Source: Lachnospiraceae bacterium UBA7110
GTDB taxonomy: Bacteria > Bacillota > Clostridia > Lachnospirales > Lachnospiraceae
Length of the DNA: 17,325 nt
Assembly (NCBI GenBank): GCA_002492295.1
Contig: DKYC01000067.1
Span: 1-17,325 of the forward strand
Direction of reading: 5' to 3'
Position 1 is the stretch's first letter, and each line of letters begins with the position of its first letter. The translations under genes were made by a program, and so were the position numbers. Under the pieces are notes generated by a model, which was not told the origin of the DNA, made no database searches, and saw only the letters and a list, made by a program, of their open reading frames with translations. Below are positions 14,444-17,325 of this stretch, piece by piece.

Positions 14444-15553
14444 TTAATTGCTGAGAATTGTTTGTTCCAGCTGGTCAAAGTCATAAGTATTCTGCGTAAA
14501 ATTGTTGAAACCGTTTTTCCTGACACGTGTGTCATTTTTTTGTGACAGTTTTTTGCTCTCGGACTGCTTTTTAAACGAGCTGTCCGCCGCTGCAATATCC
14601 GCTTTATGCTGTACGCCTGCCTGGTACCATTTGCTCAGGATGCCGTCGGCATAAGCAAAACGGTGTGTGTCCGTGCTGATTACGGTCTTGTCACATGCTT
14701 CCTGAATGACATCAAGCAAAAATCCGTATTCCTTAGTCCATTTATGGATATATTCAAGCTCTTTTGGAGCCGGGTTTGTCGTCTTTCCAAGGGATTTCAT
14801 AATGGTATAAACAATCTTGTCATATTTGCGCGAAGCATTCTGCGCGTCCTTGGCGGACGTAATCCCCTGCTCATGCCATGAGAGCGCCACTTTCTCAATG
14901 TAGCGGAAATCCTTTTTGCCGCGCTCTACGCAGTGCTGCAGCAGATAGTCAATCAAATCGGAAGAAAAATGAAGCTGGTCATAAAGAAAAAGAATCGTCT
15001 GCATGTCGGAATGTGTAAGCTGCCTTCCGATATACTGCTCCGCCACCATCAGCAGCTGCTCGATATCCTCATTGCCCTGAAACTGTTTTATCTCATCCGG
15101 GGAATACTTGCGGCGGCTGTCTGCGTCCGTGCCCAAAACCGGCTTTGGAACAGGCTGCTTCGCCGTCTGCGCGGTCAGACCCGTATTCATGGAAGCCGGA
15201 CGTATGAAGGACAAAACCGGCGTAATACGCATCGCCGTCCGGGGCGGTTCATATGTATTGTCAAGTGAAAGCACCTTAATCCCCGCAAGGTTGCCCGCAG
15301 CGTCATAATCAAGTGCCAGAAGCTGCCGGGATTCCCAGTATTTTAATGCCCGAAGGACGTCCTTTTCCGTATAATTAAACTTGTCCGCAATGTCGGAAAC
15401 GCTCGTCGGAAGATTGGCATCCATCATCCGGATTAAAAATAAGTAGATTTTAAGCTGGGCATCATTTGCATCTGCCATGTATTCGTCTATAAAGAGATTG
15501 GATATGGATGTCTGTTCTTTTGCTGCGGTGCGGTAGATATTGACACGATTCAT
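14444..15553 (-). CDS. DnaD-family primosome protein with tandem DnaB_2-type domains
   Basis: 369 residues. Such proteins act with DnaA and DnaI in assembling the helicase at origins. A winged-helix N-terminal domain (about 18-85) precedes two copies of the DnaD/DnaB_2 helical domain. Each ends with the YxxxIxxxWxxxGI signature: Y218-W226-GI231 and Y301-W309-GV314. The C-terminal tail NNFTQNTYDFDQLEQTILSN is the conserved tail found in these proteins. Start chosen at ATG 15553; ATG 15565 lies only one base from the AAAGGAG site and is less likely. The frame stays open to 15937 but that extension is noncoding. Repeat copy e encodes KNDTRV at 339-344, in the linker before the tail. Confidence 0.9.
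   Translation of the reverse strand: MNRVNIYRTAAKEQTSISNLFIDEYMADANDAQLKIYLFLIRMMDANLPTSVSDIADKFNYTEKDVLRALKYWESRQLLALDYDAAGNLAGIKVLSLDNTYEPPRTAMRITPVLSFIRPASMNTGLTAQTAKQPVPKPVLGTDADSRRKYSPDEIKQFQGNEDIEQLLMVAEQYIGRQLTHSDMQTILFLYDQLHFSSDLIDYLLQHCVERGKKDFRYIEKVALSWHEQGITSAKDAQNASRKYDKIVYTIMKSLGKTTNPAPKELEYIHKWTKEYGFLLDVIQEACDKTVISTDTHRFAYADGILSKWYQAGVQHKADIAAADSSFKKQSESKKLSQKNDTRVRKNGFNNFTQNTYDFDQLEQTILSN
14521..14541 (-). repeat. A-tract palindrome repeat, copy e (in dnaD-like gene)
   Basis: Read on the minus strand: seven A residues, then TGACAC-AC-GTGTCA, a perfect 6-bp-arm palindrome. In frame it encodes KNDTRV in a variable linker. The A tract is again on the 5' side relative to the host gene. 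Confidence 0.75.
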
Positions 15554-15637
15554 GACTGTGACCATGCTCCTTTCAAAGTCCGTGGTTTTATGTTCGGGAT
15601 GCCTTACAGCCTTAAGGTACGGTTGCAAGGTAAATGT

Positions 15638-15665
15638 ATTGTAGCACACCTGTCCAAAAAAGCAA
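15638..15665 (-). promoter_or_regulatory. Promoter of the dnaD-dnaI-prs operon
   Basis: On the minus strand TTGCTT (15665-15660), a 16-bp spacer and TACAAT (15643-15638) preceded by TGC, an extended -10. The -35 overlaps the U tract of the murC terminator just upstream. The leader would be about 75 nt. The DnaA-box cluster begins about 50 nt upstream of the -35. Confidence 0.55.
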
Positions 15666-15688
15666 GCCTTCCTGCCCTTTGGAGGGCT
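15656..15688 (-). terminator. Probable intrinsic terminator of murC
   Basis: On the minus strand AGCCCTCC pairs with GGAAGGCT (15688-15681 with 15672-15665; 8 bp, one wobble, 8-nt loop), followed by TGC and TTTTTT. The stop codon of murC lies about 170 nt upstream, so the mRNA would carry a long 3' part transcribed through the DnaA-box cluster. Confidence 0.5.
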
Positions 15689-15712
15689 GTGCATAAGAGG
15701 ACGGTAAGGACT

Positions 15713-15858
15713 TGTGGAAATTGTGGACAGTGTGGAAAAGCAGGAGGGGTTCCCGTGAAACCGACAAAGCTGTCTGCGGGGAATGTGGATGAAAATAAAA
15801 ACTATCCACATTCTTTTTTGTTGAAAAATACGCAAAAAAATGTGGATAGCGTGGATAA
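15713..15858. promoter_or_regulatory. Cluster of seven DnaA-box-like 9-mers
   Basis: Consensus box is TTATCCACA, reverse TGTGGATAA. Three boxes abut head to tail: TGTGGAAAT 15713-15721, TGTGGACAG 15722-15730 and TGTGGAAAA 15731-15739. TGTGGATGA at 15784-15792 and the opposite-facing CTATCCACA at 15802-15810 lie in a 10-bp inverted repeat. TGTGGATAG 15841-15849 and CGTGGATAA 15850-15858 abut again, ending next to the murC stop. The stretch 15790-15840 is A+T rich. Most boxes have one or two mismatches. It lies between murC and the dnaD promoter. Confidence 0.7.
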
Positions 15859-17235
15859 CTAATTTCCAATCAGGTTTTCGCCGATTTTTACAACATCTCC
15901 CGCGCCCATAGTTATCAACAGATCGCCGTCGATACAATTTTTTAATAAAAAGTTTTCAATCTCATCAAAGGATGGAAAATAATAACTTTCCACGCCAAGC
16001 TTTTCAAGCTCCGCAAGCAAATCCTTTGAGGAAATGCCGATTGTATTTTTTTCGCGGGCGGCGTAAATATCGGTGAGCACAACCTTGTCGGCGAGCGAGA
16101 GTGCTTCGGCAAATTCATGCAAAAATGCTTTGGTTCTTGTGTAAGTATGCGGTTGGAACACGCACCAAAGCGTTTTATGCGGGTAATTTACGGCGGCCTT
16201 TAAGGTTGCCTTGATTTCCGTCGGGTGGTGTGCATAGTCGTCAAGGATTGTCACGCCGCAGACTTTCCCCTTTAATTCAAACCTTCTGTCCGTACCGGAA
16301 AAGGAAGAAAGCGCGTCAAGTACAATTTTGGACTCAATTCCAAGCAGCTGTGTCAATGCAATTACGGAAAGCGAATTTAAAATATTATGCTCGCCGACAA
16401 CGCCAAGCGTTACACGTCCGCAGTCCGTCCCGTTTTTCAAAAGCGTGTAGGATGCGCGTCCAAGCGTGTCATAGGATGCGTCGGTGTAGCCGTAGTCTGC
16501 GTCCGCGCTGCCAAAGGTTATGACTTTGCAGTCCAGCCCTTCGGTAAGCTCTGCCAGGTTACTGATATTGTCATTTATAATAAGAAAGCCGTCGCTTGGA
16601 ATAAGCTGCGCAAATTTGCGGAAGGAGTTTCGGATATCGTTGATATCCTTAAAAAAATCCATATGATCCTCTTCAATGTTAAGGATAATGCCGATTCGCG
16701 GGAAAAAGCTCAAAAAGGAGTTCGTGTATTCGCATGCCTCCGTGACAAAGTATTCGGATTTTCCCACGCGGATGTTTCCGCCGATGGATTTCAGGATACC
16801 GCCGATGGATAAGGTGGGATCTGCGTCCGCGGCAAGCAGAACCTCTGAAATCATGGAGGTGGTCGTCGTCTTTCCGTGCGTGCCGCTAATGGCAATTGGC
16901 GTTTTGTAATTTTTCATAATCTGTCCAAGCAGCTGGGCGCGTGTCATCATGGAGCATTTTTTCTCCCTTGCTGCCACAAATTCGGGGTTATCTTCCGCAA
17001 TGGCGGCAGTATAAACGACCAGGTCAATATCATCCGTGATGTTGCTTGCCATTTGCGGGTAATGGATTTTGGCTCCTTTTTCGGCAAGATTCTGCGTGAG
17101 CGGTGATTTTCTTGCATCGGAGCCTGTTACGGTAAATCCGGCATCAATTAGGATTTCGGCAAGTCCGGACATGCTGATGCCCCCGATGCCGATAAAGTGT
17201 ACATGAATTGGCTTGTCAAAATTTATCTGATACAT
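15859..17235 (-). CDS. murC: UDP-N-acetylmuramate--L-alanine ligase
   Basis: 458 residues, usual length for the family. It joins L-alanine to UDP-MurNAc with ATP, the first peptide step of peptidoglycan synthesis in the cytoplasm. Start taken at ATG 17235 (MYQINFDKPI), preceded by AAAGGAAG; a longer frame to 17292 adds 19 unlikely residues. The N-terminal UDP-sugar site HFIGIGGISMSGLAEI (13-28) and GSDARKS are present. The ATP loop is GTHGKTTT at 118-125. TEACEY, NIEEDHMDFF and the C-terminal LDDYAHHPTEI block (331-341) are diagnostic of MurC rather than MurD/E/F. It is upstream of dnaD on the same strand but separated by 305 nt with a terminator and a new promoter. Confidence 0.97.
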   Translation of the reverse strand: MYQINFDKPIHVHFIGIGGISMSGLAEILIDAGFTVTGSDARKSPLTQNLAEKGAKIHYPQMASNITDDIDLVVYTAAIAEDNPEFVAAREKKCSMMTRAQLLGQIMKNYKTPIAISGTHGKTTTTSMISEVLLAADADPTLSIGGILKSIGGNIRVGKSEYFVTEACEYTNSFLSFFPRIGIILNIEEDHMDFFKDINDIRNSFRKFAQLIPSDGFLIINDNISNLAELTEGLDCKVITFGSADADYGYTDASYDTLGRASYTLLKNGTDCGRVTLGVVGEHNILNSLSVIALTQLLGIESKIVLDALSSFSGTDRRFELKGKVCGVTILDDYAHHPTEIKATLKAAVNYPHKTLWCVFQPHTYTRTKAFLHEFAEALSLADKVVLTDIYAAREKNTIGISSKDLLAELEKLGVESYYFPSFDEIENFLLKNCIDGDLLITMGAGDVVKIGENLIGN

Positions 17236-17325
17236 GAAACTGTTTCTTCCTTTCCTGTTATATACATTATTAATATACATCATACACCTCAAACGGTGAC
17301 TTTTCCATAAAAAAATGAATTGATC
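17236..17325 (-). promoter_or_regulatory. murC upstream region
   Basis: AT-rich leader on the minus strand. ATGTATAT occurs twice as a direct repeat 13 nt apart within about 17250-17275, and several TATAAT-like hexamers overlap there, so a promoter is likely but its exact boxes cannot be chosen. Confidence 0.3.

Noticed and set aside
15554..15937. Open frame extending the dnaD-like gene upstream to 15937
   Set aside because: No ribosome site, composition unlike protein, overlap with murC and the DnaA-box cluster, and a good ribosome site lies near 15570.

Overview
The window looks like chromosomal DNA of an anaerobic Clostridium-type Firmicute, probably of the Lachnospiraceae (Roseburia / Agathobacter / Butyrivibrio-like). 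This rests on moderate GC, strong GGAG-type ribosome sites, sigma-A-like promoters, a DnaD + DnaI-type primosome operon, an NADP-type glutamate dehydrogenase, and a long Clostridial-style PRPP synthetase. It is an inference from gene content, not a database result. No rRNA, tRNA, CRISPR array, integrase or intact transposase was seen.

Layout from left to right. Position 1-864 is the 3' two thirds of glutamate dehydrogenase (+). It is followed by a 57-nt imperfect palindrome and a frameshifted RelE/ParE-type toxin remnant, then about 475 nt without a credible gene. Position 1732-3633 encodes a 633-aa secreted lipoprotein with calcium-loop-like Asp motifs. Its 3' end overlaps a convergent AraC-family regulator (3623-4492, -). 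Divergent from that regulator is a pair of ABC exporter half-transporters (4763-8200). Next come an apparently cytoplasmic Cu/Zn superoxide dismutase family protein, a cyclopropane fatty acid synthase, a HAAS/DUF3887-like membrane protein and galE (all +). A perfect 19-bp bidirectional terminator separates galE from a minus-strand block. In transcription order that block is murC, then dnaD, a dnaI/dnaC-type helicase loader, and prs.

Functional themes. The AraC gene and ABC pair form a regulator-plus-exporter module. sodC and cfa suggest oxidative and membrane stress responses. galE and murC feed envelope polysaccharide and peptidoglycan synthesis. dnaD and dnaI load the replicative helicase, and prs makes PRPP.

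Two patterns are not explained by ordinary gene content. (1) A short repeat, an A-tract followed by TGACA-N4-TGTCA, occurs five times. Four copies lie inside unrelated genes, all read in the same phase as Lys-Asn-Asp-Thr-x-Val, and one lies just after the sodC stop. (2) Seven DnaA-box-like 9-mers cluster between murC and dnaD. Three abut head to tail, two form the arms of an inverted repeat, and two more abut. This makes an oriC-like or DnaA-titration-like region next to the primosome genes.
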